Of a DNA stretch of 64,000 nt, positions 45,431-58,481 are shown one piece after another. Under the pieces are notes generated by a model. The model was not told the origin of the DNA. It saw only the letters and a program-made list of their open reading frames with translations, and did no database searches. The stretch's first letter is position 1. Each line of letters opens with the position of its first letter. The DNA lies in assembly GCA_026874595.1 (NCBI GenBank), contig CM049310.1:35791558-35855557 (forward strand), read 5' to 3'. The DNA comes from Sipunculus nudus. Taxonomy: Eukaryota > Annelida > Sipuncula > Golfingiida > Sipunculidae. The position numbers were made by a program, and so were the translations under genes.

Positions 45431-46053
45431 ACTTCCTTCATATATCTTTATGACGTATACATATACTTTACACAGGCATGCAAGTTACAATGAATCTGCA
45501 GGGGAATTAGTTTCAGAACTGTATGATATACCGCTGACTTCCGCGTGTGTGTTCGAGAGTTGGTTCTGAATTCTACTATAATACGAGGATTTGGGCGTGG
45601 TAATTAAAAGCGTTATTCCCCTTTATTTCGCCCAGTTTCCCGTATAAACGCCAAAGGGAGATGAAATTTTGGTTACACACTAAAAGACTAAAACCCGGAT
45701 GTTACAGTACAGGTCGCATGTTAAAACTATGTGTAAACCGCTAGTTTATATAATTATCAATTATATAGGCCTATATTCATTTACGCAGCATTAAGCGTGT
45801 AATCATTTGTCAAATGAGCCATGTGAATGCGTTATATGTGCATCAAATTTATAGTGCTATAAATTGGCATGCATGTGCATGGCAAAGTGTCCTTTATATT
45901 TGCTATGAAGTTAAGAAAACTAACAATTACTATACCCCCCTATATATACATGAATAATATGAATATATACAGGAATACAATTTTGTCGGACATGTTGACT
46001 ACTACGTAGTTTCGTGCAAAATGTAGAGCACTCTAGCAGTTGTTTATTGCAGA

Positions 46054-46060
<7 letters not shown>

Positions 46061-46114
<54 letters not shown>
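46061..46114. repeat. (TA)n microsatellite
   Basis: TA run of 54 bases in otherwise featureless sequence. Confidence 0.95.
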
Positions 46115-46116
<2 letters not shown>

Positions 46117-46360
46117 ATATCGATTTATTTATTCATTGCTACAGAAACAGCCCTGGCTTGTATTCGTAAAATTACCATGCAGCATATTTAAAAATGAATT
46201 GAACAGAGACTCATATGAAATAGTTTGTTCCTTTTTATTTCCATTTCATAAGCCATTAAATAGACTTTCCGTCATATGTTCGTTCATATTCAAACAATAA
46301 AAACATTTTAAGATGAGACACTGCATTTTTTAAACACTGATTTATCCTAAACACGTTTGC

Positions 46361-46362
<2 letters not shown>

Positions 46363-46423
<61 letters not shown>
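46363..46423. repeat. (GA)n microsatellite
   Basis: GA run of 61 bases with one A insertion; frames through it read as poly-Arg-Glu and are not genes. Confidence 0.95.
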
Positions 46424-46918
46424 GGTGGGCCGGGGACATACGGATAAACGGACGGCCAGACAGAGATAACGATTTTTTACCTATCCCTCAGGGATTATAC
46501 CCTCAGAAGGGCAGGAAATGGCAAAACAGGTCGCCATAAATCAATAACAGTCACCCAATAATGAAACTGATGGGTATGTACTCTAGCCGGGCCCTCTTCG
46601 GCATAGCTGATGTTTTGTAAACCTTTTAGATGGGAAAATGATGCATAAATCATGGTGTTCGCTTAGCACAATACTGCTTGTATATGTAATTTGTCCTGTG
46701 CCGGTATTGCAAAAGTAGTTTCCTCTGTGCCGATTATGTGGCTCTGCTTGGTGATTCTGTCAGGACAAGCAGAATCGGGAAACATTGATTTTTCGGCTCA
46801 TCCTTTTTTTCGCAGTTCTCTTTAAACTGCACTAAAGATTTGCTATCAAAAGGTCCACTTATTACATATTGTGTATAATAGCGAGTGCGTCAACCTGTTT
46901 GATCAAGCGCCAGTATCG

Positions 46919-46921
<3 letters not shown>

Positions 46922-46970
<49 letters not shown>
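46922..46970. repeat. (TA)n microsatellite
   Basis: TA run of about 49 bases. Confidence 0.95.
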
Positions 46971-46976
<6 letters not shown>

Positions 46977-47849
46977 AACAATTAAGCTTCTAATGGACCA
47001 GCTGTAAAATTGACTTATCTGCATGGTGGCAGGGCTATCGCTGTAACGTATATTAGAACAAACTTTCTCAAATAAAAAAAAATGCTCCAAAAATGAAGAA
47101 TGAAAGAAGATGAACAAGAATGGAGACGAAGAAGAAAAAATAATAGTATAATAATGTTATTTTTGCGTTAGTTTACACACTCTAATGGCCCGCGTCCTGT
47201 TGGCTTTATCGCTGAGTGGCTGTACTTGGATAACCCCTGCATGTCCATCGTTTTACTCTGTACTTTCTGACCTGTCAGGGAGGCATATGATTGGACCGTA
47301 GTTCTATTTGAAGGTCAAATCCCTCGAAGGGGTCCTTTTGAACAAAAATGAGTTTATACGACGTCTGATGGGATCTTTGCATGGAATTATATATATAATG
47401 GCGGAACGTATAATTTGCCTGCATTGGTGGCGATCTTGGATTTCGGCCAAGTGTTATTGTAGAGGCAGGTTTCAGTTCTCTACTCGTTCCTTCACACACA
47501 TGAAAACTGAGAATTTCAAAGTGTCTGTTTGTTAACCCTGGTATTGACCAGGATCGATGAATATTTATACATTTCCATATTAATTTATTTTCAGATATGG
47601 AGCGTTTGTCTCTGCATGTTTTCACTTATGTCCATTGGTGCGTGCATGTGTATTGTCTGACTCACATGATATATTTAGCACATCTCCATAATTGCTTACC
47701 AGCATAACTGCGTTGCTATCTTTACATAATGACTGAATACATAACAACAGATTTGTGCTTCTAATCCATGAATTTAAGATTTATAAACATTATATGCTTC
47801 TTCTAGCCTCTGCATTTATATATATATTGAGAAAAACACAACAGTCTCT

Positions 47850-47945
47850 TTCACGGGATGCGACCCGATCATCAGGTGAATGCGGTTAGAATCTCCAGTG
47901 TTATACCGCTCTGGCCTAGCCATAGAGCACTTTACAACGGAGGGT
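47850..47945 (-). mobile_element. tRNA-derived SINE head
   Basis: On the minus strand CTATGGCTAGGCCAGAGCGG (A-box-like) is followed about 30 bases on by GGGTCGCATCCC (B-box-like). The plus strand then runs straight into (TC)n and (TA)n at 47971-48050. The body of the element is not clear. Confidence 0.5.
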
Positions 47946-47955
47946 AACTCTACCT

Positions 47956-47970
<15 letters not shown>

Positions 47971-48050
<80 letters not shown>
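47971..48050. repeat. (TC)n-(TA)n microsatellite
   Basis: TC run 47971-48013 followed without gap by a TA run to 48050. Confidence 0.95.
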
Positions 48051-48053
<3 letters not shown>

Positions 48054-48059
48054 GGTGAA

Positions 48060-49555
48060 AAAAGGTCTGTCAAGATAGACTGGGTGATGCATGACTAGTA
48101 CATGCTTGGTTTTTAAAACCCCTTTACTCACCCGAAGCTGTTAACTATAACTGTATACGTGTCCCATTGACTTTAACATATTTGTTTTCATGGAATAGTA
48201 GTTGTAGCACAGAAGTGTAAATGAGTGTACTTTTCAAAAGAGAAACTTTTTTATGTAATAAACAAAAATGATATCACAACAACAATATAAAATGATGATA
48301 TTTAAATCCATAAATACATGTATACCGCTCTGCAGTCAGATGGGTTTGTTTGCTGAGCCTTATTTCTGCTTGAAATTTATACCTGTTATAGGTACATTCT
48401 GGCATTGTCCTCCAGGTATGTTTAATGTATATGGAAAATAAACAACAACGTACTTGGAATGATACTTAATTTGACACAAAATGTTATTCGACTCAGTATT
48501 GTGAAGAAATTACTCGTAACCACCCCGTTTTTATCTTAATTTTTTCTTTATTTCTTTTTCCTAATCATAATTAATAGATATTATCAAACATAGCTCGGTC
48601 ACACAGTTGTTTGCGCCATTTACATTCATCATATATTGATTCTGAAATGCGTGAAATGTTGCATTATATGGGGGTATACAGTATTAATGTACACTTTTCT
48701 ATTGGGTAAAACAAACAAAGTCATTTTAGAAACATGATAAAACATAAAACATTAATTATGTCCATAAAATGCACAGAAATTTGTTTGTTGTTGACAATCA
48801 AAAGGTAAATGAACCACACAGTATTAAAATATAAGACTACATTAAATTATACCTAATATCTATACAGTGATTACAAAGAAATTAAACTCTTGGACTGTGT
48901 ATGCAAAGTCAGGTAAAAGACAATCAAGGCAGTACTGTAATGACTATTTTAAACATATAAACATTGAGATGATAGCATGCCATTGCGATACAAAACAAGA
49001 CAGGACATATAAATTAAAATATGGAAGTATACAAGAATGCATGGAAAATGTTTACATAAGATCATGACAAAGACCATCAAATGAGCAACTTCTATACCTA
49101 AGTATAATAGATCTTGAATATAATTTATGTACAATAATTATACAAATGTACGATTATACAAATATAGACTGAAGACTCCAACAGAAAAAAAACTCACTAA
49201 TCTAGTATAAGACATGTGAGGGTATATGATAAATGGAATTTATATAAATAGACAAAGCAACGTAGAAATAAAGACATGTATATATACGGAGACAAATGAC
49301 TTGTATATATATAAGGAAAATAACTACGAGATTATTTCTAACCAACGTTGTGGAGTATGGCACAAAAAACTCCCGATGGCACTTGGGTTTACATGTTATA
49401 TATATATACTTTGTAATCTGCCCCCTGATGGTAACATTTCATATTAATTATTCAAGGGTGGCCTCTCAACTTTCATCATATACATATACCTTTAACATTT
49501 TAACATTTCCGTATATTCCTATATGTGCATGCATGTTTTAACACAGGAGCCAACC
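48060..49555. other. No feature seen
   Basis: About 1.5 kb of AT-rich sequence with short open frames on both strands, none with family or splice support. Confidence 0.4.
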
Positions 49556-51267
49556 AATAATCTAGTATTTTATTTATTTATAATGCATATTTCACCAAGA
49601 TAACCTTTTCAGCATAAGTTGTTGTTCTTCTATAGGGTCCTGGGATAAAACAAGTCATAGATCACATGGTTTAACACAATTGAACAAAACATAAATGCAA
49701 ATTAACATGTGAAATTATGACAAAATGTGACACATTTTACGACAAAAGAAACAAATGAAATACAATTAAATGTTGAAAACTATACATGCATATAGGAGCA
49801 ATGACAAAATCATTACATAGATGTATTAAAAATTGTCTAAAATTCTCCTATATGTCGTTGTTGATATTTGTTTAAGTCGTGGTACTTCAGTTGATAATGG
49901 AATGATGAATATTGATTCTAAAAAATACTGAATAAACTGCTTGAACAAAGATTTAAATTGGATAATATTATTGGCAGTTTTAACACTCATAGGGAGTACA
50001 TTCCAATTGCTTTGCCGGCATATTTAAGACTCTATAGCTTTAAAGGTTTCTTTATTTTGGTAAGTTTAAATGAAACCTTGAGAGCAGCGAGTTAGATATG
50101 AAGTTTTAACAAAGTGGAACGCATGTGTAAACGAACTATAGGTGCATTACCAGGCATTTAAAAACGGTTATGGAAACAAAATTTTGGTATCTTTGATGAA
50201 CGTCCATCCAACCCATTGTTTGAAAAAGTGACATGCAAAGAGGATACATCAGTATTAAAAGTTCTAGAAACATTTCGAGCAGCCTTATTTTGAAGTTTTT
50301 GAAGTTGTGATATAGATGAGTTTTGGAAGAGCTTCCCCAAACAGATATGCAGTAATCTACATGTGACTCTGAATAAAAGAATAGTATGACGTTTTTAAAC
50401 TTTAGGTATTCAAAATCTGACTAAGTCTATAAAAAGAAGACCAAGTTTATATGCGATTGTAAAACAGACATATTATATATGATTTTCCCAGGTAAGACCA
50501 GAGTCAGCAAAAATGCCTTAAAGTTTAGTATGATCTACCGGTGCCACGTTGATATTGTCTATCAAAATACTTTGATGATCTTGTTCAGTTTTGGATTTAG
50601 GGCAAAATGATACAATTGTGGATTTTCGAGGATTGATACACAGTTGATTATCCCTAAACCAGTAAAGCGCAGTATTAATCTGTACCTGTAGCTAGTAATA
50701 AATAGTATTATGCAGACGCATAAATAGTATTATCGTCAGGATAAATAACACATTTATCTTCGAGGAACAGGGGAAGGTCATTAAGGTAAAAAAGGAACAA
50801 AATTGGCCCGAGCATGGTGCCTTTTGGATTTTCTATATCTATATAAGGCGCGCTGCTTAGACTGAACTTGATTCGAGTGAATCACCTGTGTACGATTAGA
50901 TAGGTAACTATTTACCCATAATATAACGGGATACCTTCTACACCATATATACTTTTCTTATTTAGTAAGCAAAACGTTATGATTAAGGGTATCAAAACCT
51001 TTCCTTATATCAATAAAACATGTTGAAGTAACATTATTGTTCTTTGTATTGATTAAGCATCGATTATACTATGTAAGGCAAATACAGCTGATCTGCTTGG
51101 AAGGTATGCAAATTGATTATCTGTAAATAGATCATTTTTATCGAAAAAAGGTAAGACGGCTTGATTTAACAAACTTTTCTAGTATTTTCGGTATATTGCC
51201 TATTACTGAAATAGGTCGGTAGTTATTTGGATCATCCTTATATACTGCATGGTTATTTGTATTTGTT
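49556..51267 (-). mobile_element. CR1/Jockey-like LINE remnant, 3' part
   Basis: On the minus strand, from 51267 down, fragments of a non-LTR reverse transcriptase appear in order with frameshifts and stops: DDPNNYRPISVI, then CFIDIRKGFDTLNHNVLL, then LGPILF and a PDDNTI in place of YADDTT, then ISQLQKLQNKAARNVSR (50,260), and SNWNVLPMSVKTANNI-like C-terminal sequence (about 50,000). The 3' end has TTATTTATTTATAATG and an AGGGTCCTGG stretch, as in the 62.1-kb LINE, so they are one family. The reading frame is broken many times. The element is cut at 51267 by another insertion and resumes at 54992. Confidence 0.85.
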
Positions 51268-51496
51268 GGAGCCCGTTTTCGGATCTGGCCCATCTACCGA
51301 TGGACTTGGCCCATATGAGGATCCGTTATTGGGCTGCCCATCTGCAGATGGGCTTGGCCCAATAACCGATATCAGTTTTTGTTAGTAATACGGTATTATT
51401 TTATTATCTTGATGACTTTTGTACTCAGACAAACATTTCTCAGAACTTAAATGTGCATGTTTATTGAACATAAATCACTATATTACAGCCTTACAT

Positions 51497-53039
51497 GATG
51501 TGCATAGATGTGATTAGAAAACTACATAGCTTTGCATTCAGTGTTACAATACCCTATTTAATATCTTTTTACACAAAAATTTTTAATTAGTTTACATTGC
51601 ATTCGTGTGATGTTAAGAGTTTAATGAGGTTCACTTTTGACCAAAGAATAATTACAGCTGTTGCGAAAAAATCTCATTTACATTACCACATAGATGTGAT
51701 TTCCATGGTACCATACAATTAACTAAACAGCAATTATATATGGTACAAAATCAGTTTCTAAAATTCATTTTTAAATAACCACATATATATCAAGGTTTCC
51801 ATATACATTTTGACAATAGAAAAGTTAAAAAAAAAAACTCTCGCAGAGTCATTTGATCTCAGAGTCAATCACAATCATGCAATGCACTTTCACCACAATA
51901 ACACATCTTGTTACAGTTTCTTTTGGAGAAGTGTCTTATTTATAAGCTCTCTACTTAGCATTTGTACAGAATTGTTGGCGTCCTGGTTATGAGAGCAGAA
52001 AGGAAGTCGGAGAGTATATTCCTTTCCAGGTTATCACAGAGATGATGCCGAGGGTAAATGTAGTTTTTGCTGCAGGGGTCATTGCAAAGGCAAGGGCAAA
52101 AACGCCACAAATAAATTTAAACAAAACGATAGGGTTATGTTTTCCATATCTTTTACAGTTACATAGTTAAGTTTATTTTATTTTTAATATAATACAATTT
52201 ATTAGATACAACTGATAAATAAATAGATCTCTGAAACAAGCAATCATCACGATGTTTAATATGTAAATATTAAATATGTTTTAATATATAAAATATAAAT
52301 ATAAATATAAAATTTAAATGGTGACAAGACTCCTTCTAAACCATTTTGGATATAAATATAATTATACTTTATATTCAGAAGATAAATAATGAAGAGATAA
52401 AATTTATACGATAAAACTACCAAAATTCGAAGTTAATACTTGCATATTAATAGTTTCGGTCTCTGTGGGACACTCTTATCGAATAAAATTTTAGCTCAGC
52501 TTACAAGGAACTATTCTAAAATTATTTATAGACCCTGTTAGGATTTGGGACAATAAAAATATATGTAAAATAAATCTATATTATATAAATTGAATAAATT
52601 ATGATAATACGGTGTTTTAAATGGCACACTAATTATATAGGGTTGTACTTTTTTTGTCAAAAAGGCCATATACTATTTAATGTCATATTACCCGGTTGTA
52701 CTTTCATGGGTACGCATACAGGCGGTCGCGGAGGCATGTGCAGTGAGTGCTTTCTAGTTAACTGCTTGGCGGAAATCTTCGATTTCTGCAAGCTGGTCGG
52801 TCAGTCGCGGATGTCTATTTGTCTGTCTGTCTGTTTCCTCCCTACAGGTCGCAATTTTGCAGCAATCGCTTTCAAACTTACACAGTTGATCGAAAATTTA
52901 AAATGACAGGAGCCTATTGTTTTTTGTTAATATAGGTCAAAGGTCAAGGGCAAGGTCATCAATAGTATACAAAACGGTTTTTTTCTTCATATCTGTGTAA
53001 CTATTAGTCGTATCTACTGCAACTGTAGCTCATTTTAAT
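51497..53039. other. Interior of the long-TIR element, left half
   Basis: AT-rich; no intact transposase. A GTCTGTCTGTCTG-type dispersed repeat starts near 52,790. A minus-strand stretch around 51,955-52,100 reads FCPCLCNDPCSKNY before a stop and may be a relic coding exon, but its splice support is poor. Confidence 0.35.
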
Positions 53040-54330
53040 CGTCATTCCAAGGCCTGTCTTCTGGTGTGTAGCTGACTCAATTTGCGGTAACCATGGTAAC
53101 GCATTTTTGGGGAAAAGTGCTGATATTTGAAAATAAGTGGTCTTATTTTCTAACTTGGTCAGTTTTAAAGCTACAGAGGTCTAGTTTTTGTATTAGGTAC
53201 CATTCAATTAGTACTAAAAGGTTGCTTTAAAATCTCGCAATATCTCGTATAATATCTCGTCAAACAAGATATTTCGATATTTCATTCATCTTGCCCTGGA
53301 GGACACAGTGTTGCAGGAATCTTTTTGAAACTGACATTTCTTAAGTCCTACACAAGTATCTCGAAATAGTTTTATCAATTTTTTAATACGGCCGCTTGTG
53401 GGCGCTGGATGCACACCTCCTCAACATATCATGTTTCGGCAATATCTCCAAAATTATAAGCCTCAATTACATAAACTATAGCTTATTTTTTCTTCCTCTG
53501 AGTCTTCTCCATAATCTGGTTTAGTCATCTTGTAACAATCTTGTGTCACTTTGTCAGTGTGTCTGTCTGTTAGTCAGTTGTCCTCAAATTCGCCTGCTTG
53601 CTCTTGTGTCTCACATATAGCATTCTACAGGCCACCGTTCTGAAAGATTTCTTTTGAAACTATTACATCTTATGCCTTACAGTAATATCTCGAAAGGATT
53701 TTTCATTTTTAGGATATGGCCGCTAGGTGGCGCTGCACTCGACCCTCACCTACATATCATTTTTTAGCCATATCTCCATAACAATAAACCTCAATTACAG
53801 AAACTTTGGCTTATTTTCTTCCTCTGGTTCTTCTTAATAACCTGAGTAAGTCAACTGGTCTCATTCTTATGCACTTTTCCAGTATGTCTGTCTGTTTGTC
53901 AGTTTTCCTCAAATTCACCTGCTTGCTGGTTCTTGCACCTCTCAAACTGGGACATATTATGTCATACACTAATATCACGAAATGCATTTGACGTCTTCAG
54001 AATATGTCCGCAAGAGGGCGCTGCAGGCGAACATCCCCAATAAAATATTATTTTGCCATATCTCCAAAACTACAAACCGCAGTTATATAAATTATAACTT
54101 ATTTTCTTCCCCTGATCCTTCTCCATAACCAGGTAAAGTCTTCTGGTGTCAATCTTGTCTCACATTGTCAGTATGTCTGTCTGTTCGTCATTTGTTGTCA
54201 GCTTTGTCTGCCTGCTTGTTCTTTTGTCTGATATGTCATTCTACGGGCCACAACTTCTCAGCAATGGCCCTGAGAAACATTCCATTGATAGAAAACCGAA
54301 AGTTTCTTCTATCTGTCCGTCTGTCTAACA
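53040..54330 (+). repeat. Tandem array of about 300-320 bp units inside the TIR element
   Basis: Three to four units with landmarks GTGTCTGTCTGTTAGTCAGT (53,565), ATGTCTGTCTGTTTGTCAGT (53,885) and ATGTCTGTCTGTTCGTCA (54,172), each followed by CCTGCTTGCT and preceded by GGCCGCTAGGTGGCGCTGCA-like, CATATCTCCA.AA..ATAA.CCTCA and CTTATTTTCTTCCTCTG. Noncoding. Confidence 0.8.
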
Positions 54331-54478
54331 ATTCAATTTCCGGCAAGCGTTCGACCTATGGTCGTCTAGTTTGGTTGTCACTCACACTATAATAACACTT
54401 AAGGGTAAACGCATTTAGGTATGACCAATTCACCAACTTAATATCGGATACATCTTACATCATAAATGAAGCACTTAC

Positions 54479-54655
54479 ATGGGCAAAGGTCTTTCGATAT
54501 CCTGCATGGTCCACCTCCCTCTCGTGGATGTTCTTGGCGACGTCAAACAGACTATCAACAGAGACTACCCGTAGACACTTGCTGACCTCTTCTCCGGGCT
54601 TGGCCATAGAGTGAATAAAAAGTGTGTTGGACACCCCAAGAGCAGGCAAATCCAT
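54479..54655 (-). CDS. Candidate first coding exon inside the long-TIR element
   Basis: On the minus strand an ATG at 54655 opens 59 codons (start MDLPALGVSNTLFIHSMA, end HEREVDHAGYRKTFAH) that stop in phase 0 at a consensus donor GTAAGT (54478 down). The start lies about 340 bases inside the right terminus, where a promoter in the inverted repeat could drive it inward. The composition is ordinary and soluble, unlike the repeats around. No downstream exon with matching sequence was found, so the gene may be truncated. It could be the element's own protein or a captured host exon; family unknown. Confidence 0.4.
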
Positions 54656-54991
54656 AATTTTGAATCCTTTAGATTCAGTAACATCTATATAATTTTGATG
54701 ATAAAGTTATTGATGTAAGGCTGTGACAGTGATTTATGTTTCAATAAACACATTGAAGTTCTGAGAAACGTTTGTCTGAGTAGAAAAGTCATCAAGATAA
54801 TAAGATAATACCGTATTACTAACAAAAACTAAAATCGGTTATTGGGCCAAGCCCATTTGCAGATGGGCCAGAAAGTACATGATATCAAAACGGTTATCGG
54901 GCTGCCCATCTGCAGATGGGCGGCCCAATAACGGATCCTTATAAATGGGCCAAGCCCGTCGCCAGATGGGCCAGATCCGCAAACGGGCCCC

Positions 54992-55360
54992 ATCATATAC
55001 ACGCAGGGGTGATCCTGCGGTATTCCAGTCTGCAGGGATTTTACCGGTGAGAAGGGAGAGGTTAAATATACAGGTTAACTAGTGTGAGATTTGAAGAGCT
55101 GCAACTTTGAGAAAATATCCAGATTATCCCAATATATCTTCTGTCATACTTGATGCCAGTTTCAATAGTTGTTACGATACAAACTTAAATTTAAAGGATT
55201 CAGAAGGAGATATGAGATTACAGGGTGACTGCAATGGAACTCATTCACCTGAAAAATCATATCATTTTTCCCCGATCGAACTAAAATCATCGTTGTATTT
55301 ATCGGGGTTAATCTTCGCATTTGTGGTGTCTGACGACGATATAGAGGGTAACATTTAAAG
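54992..55360 (-). mobile_element. CR1/Jockey-like LINE remnant, 5' continuation
   Basis: This is the other half of the LINE cut at 51267. On the minus strand INPDKYNDDFSSIGEK (about 55,310-55,260) matches the segment between endonuclease and reverse transcriptase of CR1/Jockey elements, and LTGKIPADWNTAGSPL-like sequence ends just before 54992, where the next LINE at 63.96 kb has SGQLPSDWKKAKITPIY. Stops interrupt the frame. The endonuclease is not recognisable beyond. Confidence 0.75.
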
Positions 55361-56807
55361 GAAACAGTGAGGGAATACATACCTCTAAGGTTCTTATAAA
55401 CTATATCAGATTACACACAATTCACACTACCTTTTATGCCTACACTCGCTGTTTCCTATTTAAAAACTGAAATCCAGACATAAAGATATGGGGTTAGGCT
55501 ACCATTAAGTTAAGTCGAATTGTTTACTTAAATACCAATTAATGCTGTAGTAAAACAAACTTATATCAACAAATAAACAAATATGTTCAAGATTTATGAA
55601 GATGCTGCATGTTGTATATTTTCCATACCAGTCAGTATATTATCTTCTAAACTTCTGTTCTTACGGTAGGCAAACTGTAGGTTATATCCATTGCTGATGA
55701 AGCTATATCGGCGTCAGCTGACAACCACGTGACTCCCATGCTCGCTAGGTGGCTCTCTTTATGGACACCATCCCAGTGATTATCACAAACAGAGAGTAAT
55801 TTTGTAACTGGTCGATCGGTGCATGCGGCGCTGACTGTATCTACACAGATAAGGGTCCCGTAAGTGCTAGATAGACATGGCTTCGACGGTTCACCGGAAA
55901 TGCGGGCCCAGGCTTAATGAAGGAACGCCAGCTAATTTGTTGGACCTGTAATTAAACCGTTTTCATAATCATGTGTCTATACACCTCTAGTCCCTCCTTG
56001 CCACCATCTCTCCGCTAATGCTAGCACACGGGGTGATTTTAAGCGGAAGTTTAAATGCGGGCATGTCTATGAATCCGTAAATTCAGCAATCAAGATTAAG
56101 GCTTTGCCCATTTTTTTCTGTTTTTGTATAATATTTTTATAGTTTTCCTCATTGTATTATGCATCTGGTTTTATTTGGCCTCGGTGGTTATTAACCATAT
56201 TATAGAAATCAGTGATCACCTGTATTGGAACTCCCAGTCAGCGAAAACAAAATATTGCAAAGTTTTTCGACCTTCCAATTTATGGAAGGAATTGTTATGT
56301 ACAGTATACATACAGAACAAACTGTTTTTACATAGTCATTATATTCACTGGCCATTTTTTTATTAATTCATGAAACAACCTTTTTTTAAAATAATTGTGG
56401 TGGCGGTAACCGCCTGATTTTTTTATGTTGGCTTAATTAGGTACTATATGCATGTACATCTGCAGTAATCCATATACTTGGCGAAAAGCTCACCAATGTT
56501 TGATCGTTCAAACAGCATTCGTTGTTTATAAATATTAATGTCATCATAAAAAATTCATATTTCACCCTGAATTTAATAAAAGTTTGATCGCCAACTATTG
56601 TCACACAAAAAAATATGATGAAATTTATTTTTTTATCCTTGATGAACATTTATTTTTGGTCATGATACAGTTTTTTGTATTTTACATCATTTTGTACTGT
56701 AAACATATGCATTTTTCTACTATGTTTTACTTTCATATATGGAACAACTAACAAGACTTACTTAGACTGATCTTGCATTGACCATTTGATTTTCTTATTT
56801 ACTTTTC

Positions 56808-56810
<3 letters not shown>
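55361..56810. other. Noncoding, with a GC-richer stretch at 55,680-56,060
   Basis: The 55,680-56,060 stretch is complex and CpG-bearing with homeodomain-like cores (CTAATTTG, TGTAATTAAA near 55,932-55,958). No gene is seen. The rest is AT-rich. Confidence 0.3.

Positions 56811-56890
<80 letters not shown>
56811..56890. repeat. (TA)n microsatellite with one C interruption
   Basis: TA run of 80 bases broken once by TACATA. Confidence 0.95.
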
Positions 56891-56892
<2 letters not shown>

Positions 56893-58419
56893 CTTGCTTT
56901 GACCCATAAATATAATAAACACATGGACCACAACAATAATTTTTTTTTTATATAAATTTCTGTTTATAACGTCTTAATGTTTTTCAACAGAGATTGTTAT
57001 TAATTATTATAAATCTTTTTATACGCGAAAATATCTGAATGTTTGTTCCACAGAAAGAAAAATAATAATAATAATAAGGTCCGTTTATATAAAGAATTTG
57101 AAAATAATGTCTGGCAAAAAAAAAAATTTGTTTGGCATTGAGTGTTATACTGATAATGTCCATTATATCAAGGGCATAAGGAAGTCCGGCATATCTTACA
57201 TATCCTGTTGCTGGTAATTAGCAATATTAACTTTCCTGTGATCAGGCCTGGGGTCAAACGTACATGATGATTACAAATGCCGCCAAAGGAATTAAGCACG
57301 CCTCCACCAACGCAAAAATACATATTTATGCAATCATATATAGCCAAACATATACTGTGTCCATGAAGTTAAAATTATCGATAAAAAACATATAGAAAAA
57401 TAAATTCCACTCCCATGCACTCCCACCTATAAATGTAGGCTCTTTGTACTAATGACCCACTCTATACTACATATAATTATTGGGATATTACAGGTCACTC
57501 AGGACGCCATGTTCCCGCTGGAAATATCAAATACCAGCAGGTGCCCCTCTTTGAAATTTATCACGACTCTCTCAATAAATTCCCTTGTATTATTAATGTG
57601 ACGATTTAGTTTTTTTTTAATTAACAGACTCCATTTCATACCTTGGGTGTTTGGCAAGGTGTTCAATATTAAACTGTACAACATTTCTTAAGAAAAGGTC
57701 TTCGACGTCGTGTTATATCCGTGTCATTCCATGTTTCTCTATACAGGGCATTCAAAACAAACTAATATAAGTATATACGACTCGTGCATGATATAACTAT
57801 TTATTGTACATCATATTATCAAATTTTATATATAATTCAATAGCATATATTGATCATTTCGCATAAATATTGGGTTTGGGTTATGTAGAAATCAGTTGTT
57901 TTTATATATATAAAGATGTTTCAAACATTATCTTTTTTTAGAAGATTTGTGCATATTATAATTATGTATATTATCTGTATACATATGAATTAAAAAAAAC
58001 TGTTTTTTTGTGTGTGTGAAAGGATTGTCGACGAAGCCGTAACGCATATAGTAAAACATTTGGTTATGAAAACTATAAATCCCATGCACAGCAAATTTAC
58101 TGCACGGTATGGTATCGGTAAATTCATAGATTTGATTCAATGCAGGAAACCCGTCCATATACACTGCAGAAAAACTAATATTCAATTAAGACAAAATATA
58201 GTATATGCATGATGCGGCTAAATTGGTAGGAGAATTTTACCGATACCATTAGTAACATATATATTGCCATTACATATATAGAGTCATAGTTTTAGGATTT
58301 AATGTACATGTATACACCAGGTCGATTATAAGCTGTTTCTCTGCATGTGTATCAGTAAATATCCGCATGCGCAGCTATAGGTCGCAATATTTTACGTGTA
58401 TCACATCCGTAATTTTAAA

Positions 58420-58481
<62 letters not shown>

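Larger units (their letters stand above)
51268..54991. mobile_element. 3.7-kb element with long terminal inverted repeats, nested in a LINE
   Basis: The left arm (51268-51496) and right arm (54713-54991) are inverse copies at roughly 90% identity: ends GGAGCCCGTTTTCGGATCTG and GGGGCCCGTTTGCGGATCTG, inner blocks TTTTTGTTAGTAATACGGTA, CTTGATGACTTTT, ACTCAGACAAAC, TTTATTGAA.CATAAATCAC. The right arm has one extra block of about 54 bp. It lies inside the LINE's reverse transcriptase. Both flanks carry a GCRGTATATA-like word, possibly a diverged target duplication. The interior holds a repeat array and a candidate first exon on the minus strand. I do not recognise the superfamily. Confidence 0.8.

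Noticed and set aside
51955-52105. Cys-rich minus-strand peptide (FCPCLCNDPCSKNY) in the TIR element
   Set aside because: A stop lies just upstream and no acceptor AG fits its frame; may be chance.
57499-57684. Minus-strand frame of 61 codons with a fairly protein-like end (FIERVVINFKEGHLLVFD)
   Set aside because: No acceptor or donor agrees with it and no family is recognised; evidence too thin to call a gene.
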